Part shown: positions 53,923 to 63,212 of the stretch, one piece after another | Position numbering within the stretch: the first letter of the stretch is position 1 | Layout: every line of letters starts with the position of its first letter | NCBI GenBank assembly: GCA_964035795.1 | Contig: OZ038321.1 | Span: 4,035,863 to 4,099,862 of the forward strand | DNA length: 64,000 nucleotides | Reading direction: 5' to 3' | Source: Pterobdella sp. o SKG-2022 | Taxonomy: Eukaryota; Annelida; Clitellata; Hirudinida; Piscicolidae | The notes under the pieces: model-generated | Databases searched by the model: none | Told to the model about the DNA's origin: nothing | The model's input: the letters and a program-made list of their open reading frames with translations, nothing else | Translations under genes and position numbers: made by a program

Positions 53923-55235
53923 TATTTTTGCTCAATAAATTTACTGAATTTTTCTCATGAATTGACTTTGAAGACTGTTGATGTTGCTTATAAGTACATT
54001 AAGATGTCTCAAAAAGTAACATTTAGATATATTTTTTGACTCTCGCGTTGCCTCCAAGCTCAATGTATTATACTTCTTTGATGAGCAAAAAATGAAAAAT
54101 AGATTCTCCAGATTTTAATATATGGGATAATTAAATAAATTTTGAAAAATTGATTGAACTCAAATATTGGAAATTTCACTTAAATTGAAAAGGTTGTTAA
54201 AATTTTTTTATTTGACCTTAAATAAAGTAATAATATTCTTCAGCCTGTTTCATAGTAGTTTGTGTAACTTTTTAAAGATTGTTTTTATAAAAACTTCATT
54301 CAAATTCACTTTAAATTATTTCGGTGGTATATAAAATTTTTTTTTGACTCTTACAATAATATTTATATATACCCACTGTTCCAATAAAGTTCAAATATAT
54401 CGTGTGTATTTTGATATTTATTGGCTCTCTCCTTTATTCTCGAACCGTTGGATTTGAACTCTTGTCTTTTCTTTCATCATAAGCGACCTTGTCTTACTTA
54501 CTAGAAAAAGTATAATTTTGAATTGAAACTAAAATTTATTAATGAAATGAGTCAATTATATTGGAAAAATCAATATTTATATCATACTAATAATCTATAA
54601 TAATTAAATAATGTTTAGATTTCGACACTTCTTAAGTATGCAATAAGAAATATTTCCAAATCTTTAAAACCATCAATTTTTTTAAAAATACCTTATGGGT
54701 ATTGGCACTATATTTGGTTCACAAATATTTGTTAAAAACTAATTTATTAAAACAAAATTATCAATGAGCTTCCAGCCCAAGCTAACGTTCAACTTGAAAT
54801 TATCGAAATCTAAAAACCACCCTCCCCACACTTGGAAAATTTGCTTTGCTACTGTTAAAAAAAAATGCTCATCTACCAAGTCAAATTATAAAAATACTAA
54901 AATATTAATTTGTCGATACCTGCTATCTAGCTTATAACAGAAAAGCAGGAAAATTTTAAGCGCTGAGTTTGGGGGAGTTTAGTGTGATGCTTAATACAAA
55001 AGATTTCTAAAACAGAACAAGAAATCTCTAAAAGCATTTGTTTTTATTTAATATTTAAAGTTAATTAAGCATAAGTATGCATAAATAAACAATAAATGTT
55101 TTTCAAGCAGCAACTTGTAAGTATAATGCAGATGAAAAAAGGGACTAGACTAATGATAATGGTCACTCTGGTAACAGTGGACGGATTGAAGGTAGATTTT
55201 TTATCTGTTAATTAAAGTTTAGTACAAAAAAATAT
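53923..55235. other. AT-rich non-coding region
   Basis: No exon recognised. A tRNA-like B box (revcomp GAGTTCAAATCC) at about 54440-54460 may be a SINE fragment related to 37610-37720. Confidence 0.4.
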
Positions 55236-55239
55236 AAAT

Positions 55240-56090
55240 CATATTTAATTATTATCCATCCAACCGTTAAAAATGTAACTCTCTATCTTGTCTATCACCT
55301 ATCATCCATCCATCTAGCTTATCCTCCCTCATCATCCATTTATCCATCTTATCCCCCATCGTTATCCATCCATCTATCTCATTCTATTATCCATTTTTGC
55401 ATCATTCATCCAAGAAAGGCACATATCTACTCACAATAAAAGATAAACTCAAAAAGATTGGTTGAGTATAAATAAATTCATAAACACTACTTTATATAAT
55501 TTCCTCCACTTGTGCTTTAGCTCGTCACTCAAACATTAAGCCGCATTTGTTTACCAGCTTACCATCAATTCATCTACCGACTCACTAGATACTCATTCAT
55601 CTACAATCACTTCATCTATCATTCTCACCTACCTTTACATCCAGCTGCCATCTATTCATTCAACCACCTCCATTCTTTCAGCTACCATGCATCCAGCTAC
55701 CTATTATCCATTTGTTGTATCTTGTATTGTGTGTGGGTTCGCAACTGAACAAATAGATTTTTATTAACAAGATAGAAGCATTTCACTAATCAGAGTAACT
55801 AACGATAATAACTAGAATAGGAATCAACCAAATTTTATCGCACACACACAGAGTAAATGTCAACACTTATATATATATATAGGTGCCTAGTCACTTCTTG
55901 CAGACATATACGAGTTTCTATATACTAATAACAGAAACTACCCACAACACCATTAATCCACTATTTCTATTTATTTACCATTCATTCAAAATCTGTCAGT
56001 CTCTTCTTTAACTATTCATTCGACATCCATTCCTTATCCATCTACTCACCCACCATCAATCTATCAATCCGTTCATTGACCTCTATTTTC
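55240..56090. repeat. Degenerate CATC/ATCT tetranucleotide tract, interrupted by a solo LTR
   Basis: Strings such as ATCCATCCATCT and TTATCCATCCATCTATCTC occur throughout, strongly eroded. The tract was intact enough to serve as the insertion site of the LTR at 55713. Confidence 0.7.
55713..55949 (-). mobile_element. Solo LTR (Ty1/copia-like) with perfect 5-bp target-site duplication
   Basis: A 237-bp unit with termini TGTTG...CAACA and flanked on both sides by CCATT (55708-55712 and 55950-55954). On the minus strand it has a TATA run (TATATATATATAA), then about 100 bases later TTAATAAAAATC, followed by GTTGCGAACCCACACACAAT near the end: the promoter, polyadenylation and U5 order of an LTR. 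No internal retroelement sequence adjoins it, so it is a solo LTR left by recombination. Assignment to copia rests on the TGTTG...CAACA ends, 5-bp duplication and short length, not on coding sequence. Confidence 0.8.
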
Positions 56091-56154
56091 CTACCAGCAA
56101 ACTAACGCCCCTAACATTCACCCAACACTAAAAACTTGCATCGGGTGGAAATGA

Positions 56155-56280
56155 TTTTAACACAGTTTTCTCCCTTCTTTATATATCCTGGCTCACAGGA
56201 ACACTGAAAAGAACCTAGCTGGTTGATGCATACGGTTTTGAATTGGTTGCATACACTCGCTTCTTGACACTCGTCTCTAT
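56155..56280 (-). CDS. Calcium-binding EGF-like exon
   Basis: Acceptor CATACTCAG|ATAGAG in phase 1. It reads RDECQEASVCNQFKTVCINQ then LGSFQCSCEPGYIKKGENC. D-x-(D/N)-E-C at the start, six cysteines in EGF spacing, the N-Q-L-G-S-F-x-C-x-C block and C-x-P-G-Y define a calcium-binding EGF module, with Asn/Asp hydroxylation-type consensus partly kept. The donor is uncertain (GTTAAA after the last Cys, or a little downstream). Phase-1 entry is the rule for EGF exons and matches the neighbouring FTP exons on the same strand. It may be the upstream part of the FTP gene ending at 36.7 kb. Confidence 0.65.
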
Positions 56281-56371
56281 CTGAGTATGTTTTAAATTTG
56301 TATCTATACATATATTCGTTCAAGCTTTGAAAACATCAAATTGAAGATTCATACATTTATTTGAAATAAAA

Positions 56372-56414
56372 GCTATAATTTCCAATAAGTATAGCCTTAT
56401 CATAAAACATTAGC
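56372..56414 (-). repeat. 43-bp hairpin repeat, copy 5
   Basis: Minus-strand core with inner GATAAG; its partner arm is CTTATT, so one pair is G-U or lost. AAATAAATGTATG follows. It shares the extra flank TCACTTCATGC with copy 1 at 34.3 kb. Confidence 0.7.
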
Positions 56415-56579
56415 ATGAAGTGACTCTTGTTTATGAGATTATATAGTAATGAGTTAAAAGATAATTTAGAGTCTTACTTAATAACTATGTAAGAAACACT
56501 AATTATAAGTATTAACTATAAATCAAGTTCAAAGAAATTCTAAAGTATAAGGATTCCTAAATATGTCTATCATAGGTTT

Positions 56580-57055
56580 TAAAGATAGCAATTTTTGGAA
56601 CGATGTTATTATCAGACAAGTTAATTTCTGTGCCCTCTTTGGGGGATTCCTTCTGCTCTATTATTTGTAGCTTTCTAAGTCCATAAAACTAGCAAAGAAA
56701 AGGAAGGTAAGAGCTCCTCGCTCATTAAAAATATATATGAAGGATACCTTCGGTATTCTTAAGAAAAATAAAGAAAACGATTCACACTTTGAATTTTTAA
56801 ATACCCTTCATGAAATTGATTTTAATGTGAAATTTTTATTTGAAACCGAAGCTGACCTTACTCTTTCTCGACACACTCATAATAATGGAGAAAAACGGAA
56901 CTTTACAAACCACGGTATACCAAAAAAAATCAAACAATGGACTCACTATCAACCCGTCTTCAAACCAAGACCACACAATTTGGAAAGGAGTGTTTAAAGG
57001 AGCCCTTTGCCGTGCCTACAAAATATGTTCCACTGAAACTGTCTAAAAAATGAAA
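56580..57055 (+). mobile_element. Penelope-like element RT fragment, second lineage
   Basis: Reads KIYMKDTFGILKKNKENDSH (the YVDDTF box altered to YMKDTF), FEFLNTLHEIDFNVKF, FETEADLTL, then in a shifted frame LFLDTLIIMEKNGTLQTTVY, QKKSNNG and FKGALCRAYKICSTETV. The order YVDDTF...N...I.F..E.E...FLD..I.....G...T.VY.K...RA..ICS is the downstream half of a Penelope RT. It resembles classical Penelope more than the fragment at 30.7 kb. Active site lost; both ends truncated. Confidence 0.7.
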
Positions 57056-57492
57056 TAAACCAACTAATAAACAATTTCAAAAATAATGGATATAAGAAAA
57101 AAACTCTGACGCAATAACAAAAACATACAAACCAAAAACACCAACAATAAGCAATATGACAACTTACAAAGACAAATTGAAAAGCTCACAGGCCAAGCAG
57201 GTTGATAAGAAAAATAAACAAAGATAAAAACAACGAAATGGTCAAATATCAGGTGTCTCTACTCCATATTCCCCAAATAGATAATCTTTTTTTTAAGTTT
57301 TATATTGAATAAAAAGCGAGTTATTGGTTGAAATTTGTTGAACAAGTTGATGAAAAGATAAGTTATTGAAAATTGCTAAAAAACTTCAAAACAAAAAAGC
57401 TCTTTTTTAAAACGCAAAAAAGAGTTCACGGGCGAAAAAAGAGATTAGCAAGAACATACAAAGCTAACTCTATTTAATTACCTTACTATAAT
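57056..57492. other. AT-rich spacer
   Basis: No gene recognised. Confidence 0.4.
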
Positions 57493-57924
<432 letters not shown>

Positions 57925-58508
57925 GTTAGCAATGGCTCAAAAGAGGTTGTCTAAAACGTCAAACAGCAAGTCTGCTTATAGCAGCTCAAAATCAAGCTCT
58001 TGGAACTAACTATCGTAAAGCTTGAATCGAACGCAGTAGAGATTCAGCTGTGTTGGATGTGCAAAAAAAAAGATAAAACCGTAACTCATTTAGTTATCGA
58101 GTGTAGCAATTTGGTACAAAAAGAATACAAAAGAATGCATGATAAAGTCGCAACAGCGGTTCATTGGAGCATCTTAAAAACAATCTTTCACGTTCGAAAC
58201 ATTGATATGAGCACAAAGCGAAAGCTGTTATGAAAAACAAAAGTCAAAATATTATGGGAATTTAAAACCTATGTAGATAAACTAATCAAGGCAAGAGGCC
58301 CAGACATAGTTGTCATAAAGAAAAAACTGAAAGAAGGTTATATTATAGAGATAGCTAAAACATGAGATATTCGAACGAAAATAAAAGAAAGGAAAAAATA
58401 GAAAAATACCGAAAAAAGGCCAAAGAATTATACTGATTATGGAATTTAAAAACAACAGTGGTAATAAGTGCTTTAGGAAAAATAACAAATTAATTAACTA
58501 GTTATCTT
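57925..58508 (+). mobile_element. R2-like LINE G remnant (knuckle and endonuclease)
   Basis: Starts within AMAQKRLSKTSNSKSA, then the knuckle CWMCKKKDKTVTHLVIEC with all four ligands, EYKRMHDKVATAVHWSILK, and after a stop ILWEFKTYVDKLIKARGPDI VV-type endonuclease core and EGYIIEIAKT. It matches copy E at 36.1-36.4 kb, but is clearly less similar to it than the following 680-bp block is to its own partner. It keeps about 260 bases of endonuclease region that copy E lacks. Confidence 0.75.
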
Positions 58509-59191
58509 AAACTTTTTGGCGTAAATATATTTTACATACATATAGTTTTTGATAACATGTTATTATTTTGATGTTGTTTTGTAGCATTATTATTAAACTT
58601 TTAATAAGTGATGTAAGTAATCTTTTATTTTTTGATGTTTTATTGTAAAAATCTTTCACTTGTCAACATACTTCATTAAAGTTTATAAAGTTTTATTATA
58701 CTATTCAAAATAAAAAATTCTCCCTAATGGAGTAGCACCCTGTGAAACCTACAAAATACACAATCAAAACCCTAATGAGGAAAACTTAAAAGTAGACGAG
58801 ACAAACAAAAAACACTAACTTCTCATGTGAACCTCAATTGACTGTACTTTCATTTGTTTTGTGTCAGTCCTGCTCAAGTCTTTATGTATGATCACTCCTT
58901 CATATGAGTCGATAGTTCTCTGGCAAACCACAACCATCACTACCCTTGCTTCGTAAGGGTATTGGTTGCAGAAGTAGTATTTTCTTATTGAAGAGAAACG
59001 CACTAACTGTGGTTTCAAGTTGGTTAGTCTAACCACGAACATGTCAAAGGCGTTTTCGTGCTCTGTAGTGGGAGTGAGGCTGGGAATTAGGGTGATTAAA
59101 TATTATTTTTGTAAAACTATAATAGCATAATTTGAAGAAATTTTATTAAGTTTTTAATCACATTATTTAATTTTTTGAAAATTTTTAAAGT
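58509..59191. repeat. Duplicated block, copy 2 (FTP terminal exon, 3' UTR and intron edge)
   Basis: Counterpart of 36418-37099; right end ATTTTTAAAGT runs directly into a LINE tail that in the first copy lies about 8.9 kb further on. Confidence 0.85.
58815..59062 (-). CDS. Terminal exon of an FTP lectin-domain gene, copy 2
   Basis: Same acceptor, phase, stop and poly(A) region as the exon at 36723-36970. By eye one coding difference is visible: QRTIDSYEG here against QRTIESYEG. The frame is intact. Its upstream exon in this copy should lie right of 59.2 kb, but the only FTP exon there (60.5 kb) is damaged and the 37.2-38.1 kb exons have no counterpart, so this exon may be unexpressed or spliced to something further away. 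Confidence 0.55.
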
Positions 59192-60130
59192 GAATCAGCA
59201 ATTGGAAATTGTATGCCAAAACGAAAACAAGTCTATAAACAAAAACATAATTATATATCGATGGTCTTTTTTTGAGACATCTTATGCATAATTTTTTCTA
59301 ATTCAATTTTTTTGATTTTCACCGTAAAAATAAGAAAGATTTTAAATACATTTCTTTTTCTGTTTTTAAAAATGTTAATTGAAGAGAGTCTAAAAATAAA
59401 AAAGGAAGACTCAACCACACAAGGTTATAATGAACCACAATTGTCAGGGAGGTCTAATGCATGAAACCCCTTACTAAAAAATAGTAAAAATAATCAAAGG
59501 AGGGACAAAAAGAGCAATCTTTTAACAGAGAAATAATTACAAGAACTATGTTTACATCACCATTGAAATTTTTTCTTTGTTCACTTAGTTATAGTTAACC
59601 TATATTGAGATAAATTTACATTAATCTAGCAATAACTTCAATTTCTTTTAAAACCCTTCATCTATATTTCCATATTAATATAAATAGAACTGAGTTTTTT
59701 TTAAATATACTAATGAGTTATGAAAAAGTTAAATTATTCGGAAATTTTAGTTTTTTGAAAAAAATAATAAATGTATATAAAATCTGCATCATTTTTACTT
59801 TCAAAATCAAAAAAATATTGATGGTCCCTTTTTTGATATGACTACCAAGAGAAACTCCTGCTCAAATTTCCATGGACATCTCTTTTGAAGACAATGATAA
59901 CTTCGAGAAATTCAGAAAAAGACCAGAAACAACAATATTAACCACTCTCAGTGACGATTTGAAAAAATAAAACACACTGTATCATATAATAAATATGCAC
60001 AACTACGCCAAGCCTATCATACCACAGAGCCTAACTACTAAAAAAGACATCGACATTTTGAGCTTGCTGGCAGAGAATCATTCAGGTTGGATTCACCTAA
60101 CTTGAAATTATCATCATTATTTCAACAACA
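59192..60130 (+). mobile_element. LINE C-terminal remnant (partner of 45990-46400), split by an insert
   Basis: The left part (to 59275) corresponds to the sequence around 46000-46060. After the insert, TRLPRETPAQISMDI-type sequence in shifted frames, then NDNFEKFRKRPETTILTTLS, MHNYAKPIIPQSLTTKKDID and SGWIHLT match the end of the LINE at 44.2-46.4 kb. It lies next to an FTP N-terminal exon relic in both places. Confidence 0.65.
59276..59815. mobile_element. Non-autonomous insert with inverted arms and ~20-bp direct repeats
   Basis: Flanked by TATCGATGGTCTTTTTTTGA (59256-59275) and TATTGATGGTCCCTTTTTTG (from 59816). Inside, 59305-59350 and 59768-59815 are imperfect inverted copies (core TTTTTTTGATTTT), the left arm starting about 30 bases from the boundary. 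No coding capacity seen. The long direct repeat is unusual for a MITE. Confidence 0.5.
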
Positions 60131-60438
60131 TGAGAAAAATATTTTTTATTAAAGTTTTCAACTAACTCCAACAAACCCCTTGACAATAAGCAAGGATTGA
60201 ACATTGTGAGATTTTGAAAACCAAACTGGATGTCTGACATACATATAAAAATATATCATATCTCACCAACTATAATATTACCATGAGTTTTTCGATAGTC
60301 CATTTTCACTCATTTTTACCTCACCCCTAGCTTTCGAATAAAATGATTTATTTCTTAATAGTTTATTTTAACTCATTATCAATCCATCACGCATTATAGT
60401 CTTGAAATCATAATGAAAGTATGGGTTTCAGTACATAC

Positions 60439-60559
60439 GTCATCTGGGAAATTACGGCAAAAGGCACATTCGTTTTCTTTTCCATTGACCATTTGCAGCC
60501 GTTTACAGTTTTTACCATTGCTATCATGTATCTTTTATAGGCAGCGTTAAACTGAATAC
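60439..60559 (-). pseudogene. FTP-domain N-terminal exon, decayed copy
   Basis: Counterpart of 46696-46817. The donor GATGAC|GTATGT is kept, but the acceptor CCATAG is CCATAC here, and one base is missing after AAAAGATACA, shifting the frame. With the frame restored by eye the product keeps YKRY, SNGKNCK, LQMVNGKENE and CRNFPDD. So the conserved cysteines survive and the lesions look recent relative to the divergence. Confidence 0.6.
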
Positions 60560-60800
60560 GTATGGTGACATGAGGTTATATATTATTACAATGATTGAAA
60601 TGTATAAATAAATAAATATATATATATATATATATCAAATTTTTCAAGTGTTTTTTAGCAAAAAAATTTATTCGCCGCTTGTACACCAAAAAAACTTGCC
60701 AACCTGCCTCACGGGTACTTGGCCTACTAGAAACGACAATGCTAAGAACTATGTATATTGGCTCGAAGAAATTACTGTGGTTCATCAAAAGCAACAAAAT
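60560..60800. other. Intergenic spacer with short TA run
   Basis: TA repeat at about 60618-60634; nothing else recognised. Confidence 0.4.
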
Positions 60801-60804
60801 TTTG

Positions 60805-61035
60805 CTACTCAATGTGAGCATTGAGTTTGTTTTGTTTGCATAATTTTGCAATGTCTGGCTTCAATGTTGTCCTTTTGAGACGCAAATCCGGCTCAAGGTC
60901 AAGATTTGGTCGGTATTTATTTATATTTGCCAGCCTTGCAAAGGGTCCAGTTTCACAGAGATATGATGTTCTGTAAGAGATCAACAATTTCAAATCTCTG
61001 TCGAGAATGCATTCATATTCTTTTTTTCTTTTCAA
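60805..61035 (-). pseudogene. hAT-type transposase C-terminal dimerisation region
   Basis: Reads ILDRDLKLLISYRTSYLCET, GPFARLANINKYRPNLDLEP, DLRLKRTTLKPDIAKLCKQN. The SYLCE...F..L..IK.KYR..L..E.DLRL.....PDI.KL pattern is the C-terminus of ZBED5-like hAT transposases. In the usual sequence the residues after CE are GFSAL; here GPFARL, so it is slightly damaged. The matching N-terminal part lies at 63213-64000 on the same strand; a LINE A fragment lies between them and the middle of the transposase is missing. Confidence 0.7.
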
Positions 61036-61049
61036 ACAGATAACACTCT

Positions 61050-63212
61050 AAAAGTTCGTTTTAAATTCATTTCTCAGCATCACACGACAGTTCAAGGAAT
61101 TGTTCTTTTTCTTGGAGCAAAAAGTCAACATATACCATTATAGTACATCTATTGTCGATAAAATGTCCGTCATCGCGAATATTATTTCCGAGATTGATAT
61201 AATTCAGAAAGCGCTGAGCTCATTAAAAAGTAATGTTTTAGACTCCGTAAGGTCTGAAAACCCCTTGGTTCCCAAAAAAAAAAGGTGAAAACCGAAGACG
61301 ATTGCATTTTAAAATCTCAATCAGCAATCCGTACTTTTTCGAACACTTCATCTTTATTTTTACTTTTAACTCATTTCAACCTACTTACAGCACTATTGTT
61401 AAAGCAAAAATCAAACACACCCACTAGTAAAATTTTACACTCACTTCTTCTCACCCAATATAAAATCCATTCTATTAAAAAAATCCTATCCCTTATTAAA
61501 TATTCCACTAAAGTTATCTCAACTACAGGTGAGGTTCCAAGTGAATTGAGCAAGAAATTGGTTTCGTCCATCGACTTTGCACAACAAGCTTTTAAATCTT
61601 TACCTAAGCATGTTCGCGAATCTACTGATGCTGTTGTCTGGGAAGCTGTCTCTGCTGATTCACTCAAAGATGCCAAACTTTTCCTTTCCTCTCTTCCCAA
61701 CATCCGCCTCCATGGCCCAGTTTTTTTGAATCCAACAATCACCGTTCTGGGTTTACCGACATGGGTTTCTAATGAAGAACTTCAAACCTCTTTCAATCTC
61801 CTCTTTCCATCTGCTGATTTTAGCGCTTTCCATACCTTTGAGCACAAGCCAAACGCACGAAACTCTTTTACTCGTGATTGGTTTATCCAAGTTTCAAGCA
61901 CTGTTTTCCCCATGCTGAGCAAGTCCAAAAATGTGCATCTTCTTTTTGGCAGATTGCCTTTCCACTCTTGCATTCATCAAACCAGATGTCTAAATTATCA
62001 GATTTATGGTTATAAAATAACTAAGTGCCACAATCCTAGAGTATGTGAGCACTGCAACAAAGACCATTTGTCTAACAACTGCTTTAAGACCTCTCCTCCT
62101 TTTTGTATCTTCTGCTTCAAATCAAAACGCTCTTTCCATGACCACGTCACCACATTTTCTTTTGTCCTCTTTATAGACAACAATTACGACTATGCTGGGA
62201 TGTACGACTTGGCAATGAAGACCCGCTTCACCCATGTAGCCTCAAAATCCATCTCTTCTAGTGAAGTTTGGCTTTCTCATTTCCCGTTCCACTCGCAACA
62301 AATTCACTCTTATCCTGGATGCGATTTCCACTCATTCTTTCGATATTCATGCACTGACTGAGACGTAGATTCCAGTAAATGCAGACAATGTCACAAAATA
62401 TGACATTGTTTTTCCGGGCTTTTAAAGGAGAGCACGGGGATGGCATTTCTTTGATTTCCTCCAACTCGTTTAAACTGAAATTTGTAAAATTTGAAACACA
62501 CCCTTCTTTTGAAGCACTTATTGCTCAAGCCTCTTTACCGACACAGTCTGACCATTTCTGTTATTTACCGCTTTTTTACCCTAGTAATTTCCCTCATGAA
62601 CTCACAGCTCATCTTCATTTTCTTTTTTCGACATTTAATCATTTCATAATAGATGAAAATTTTGATTCCCCTAACTGCCACGATCTTGATAACCCGCTAA
62701 ATATTTTTTTGAGAACACACGGTTTAATGCAGTATGTTAACTCACAGGCTAGGCATTACTCTAGACTTTGTTATTACATTGATTTCTCTCTTTTATCTTA
62801 TTTCAGACTCTGGTAGCGAGGTTTTTGAATCTGATCATTTTTTCATATCGTGCTGTCTTAACCTCGTACGGCGTCACTTTCCAACCCATCGTGTCACTTC
62901 TCGGTCTTTTAGGAAGCTCAACATGGCCGGCTTTGAAAAAGAGTTCAGCAACGACGAATAGAGTTATATTTCGTCCTTGCAAACTAGAAATTAACTGGTC
63001 AAGTTTTCAAAAAACGTCTGCTGAATATGCCAACTTCATTAACAGAAAATTATTAAAACATTAATTGACTTGCAAAAATTTACTGTCAATCGCAAATACT
63101 CACAAAGTTCAACTAGTCGAGAAAACACTTTTTCTCAAAACAAACATCTTCTGTGTGCAAAAAAAGCTTTTAATGCTCACTTTCCATTTCATCACACATT
63201 AATGAAAACAAA
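61050..63212 (+). mobile_element. LINE A copy 4 (ORF1 and EEP only), inserted in a hAT gene
   Basis: ORF1 starts at KMSVIANIISEIDIIQKAL (61160), is shifted by one in an A run at about 61270-61283, and runs open to 62361. EEP follows out of frame: NADN-like VTKYDIVF near 62390, SSNSFKLKFVKFETHPSFEA, ENFDSPNCHDLDN, HGLMQYVNSQ and ESDHFFISCCLNLVRRHFPT with HRVTSRSFRKLN. It ends near 63212 in the linker (NKHLLCAKKAFNAHFPF) before any RT block. CATCACAC occurs at both edges (about 61079 and 63190) and might be a duplication or chance. Confidence 0.75.
61285..62361 (+). pseudogene. LINE A ORF1 protein with zinc knuckles
   Basis: 358 open codons, the longest ORF in the window. The true start is probably MSVIAN at about 61162 in another frame, joined through a one-base shift in a poly-A run. 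Residues about 95-130 (SSIDFAQQAFKSLPKHVRES) form helical sequence; 150-230 (ITVLGLPTWVSNEELQTSFN, LFPSADFSAFHTFEHKPNAR) look like an RRM-type fold: a strand, a two-helix arrangement and FIQVSS; 254-266 is a knuckle CEHCNKDHLSNNC, followed by FCIFCFKSKRSFHDH. RRM-like plus CCHC is a known LINE ORF1 layout, an RNA-binding nucleic-acid chaperone. The RRM assignment is tentative. The open frame over 1 kb suggests a recent copy. Confidence 0.65.

Noticed and set aside
61079..63197. CATCACAC on both sides of LINE A copy 4 as a firm TSD
   Set aside because: Only eight bases, offset within the element at the right edge, and the element lacks its 3' end; kept as a remark only.
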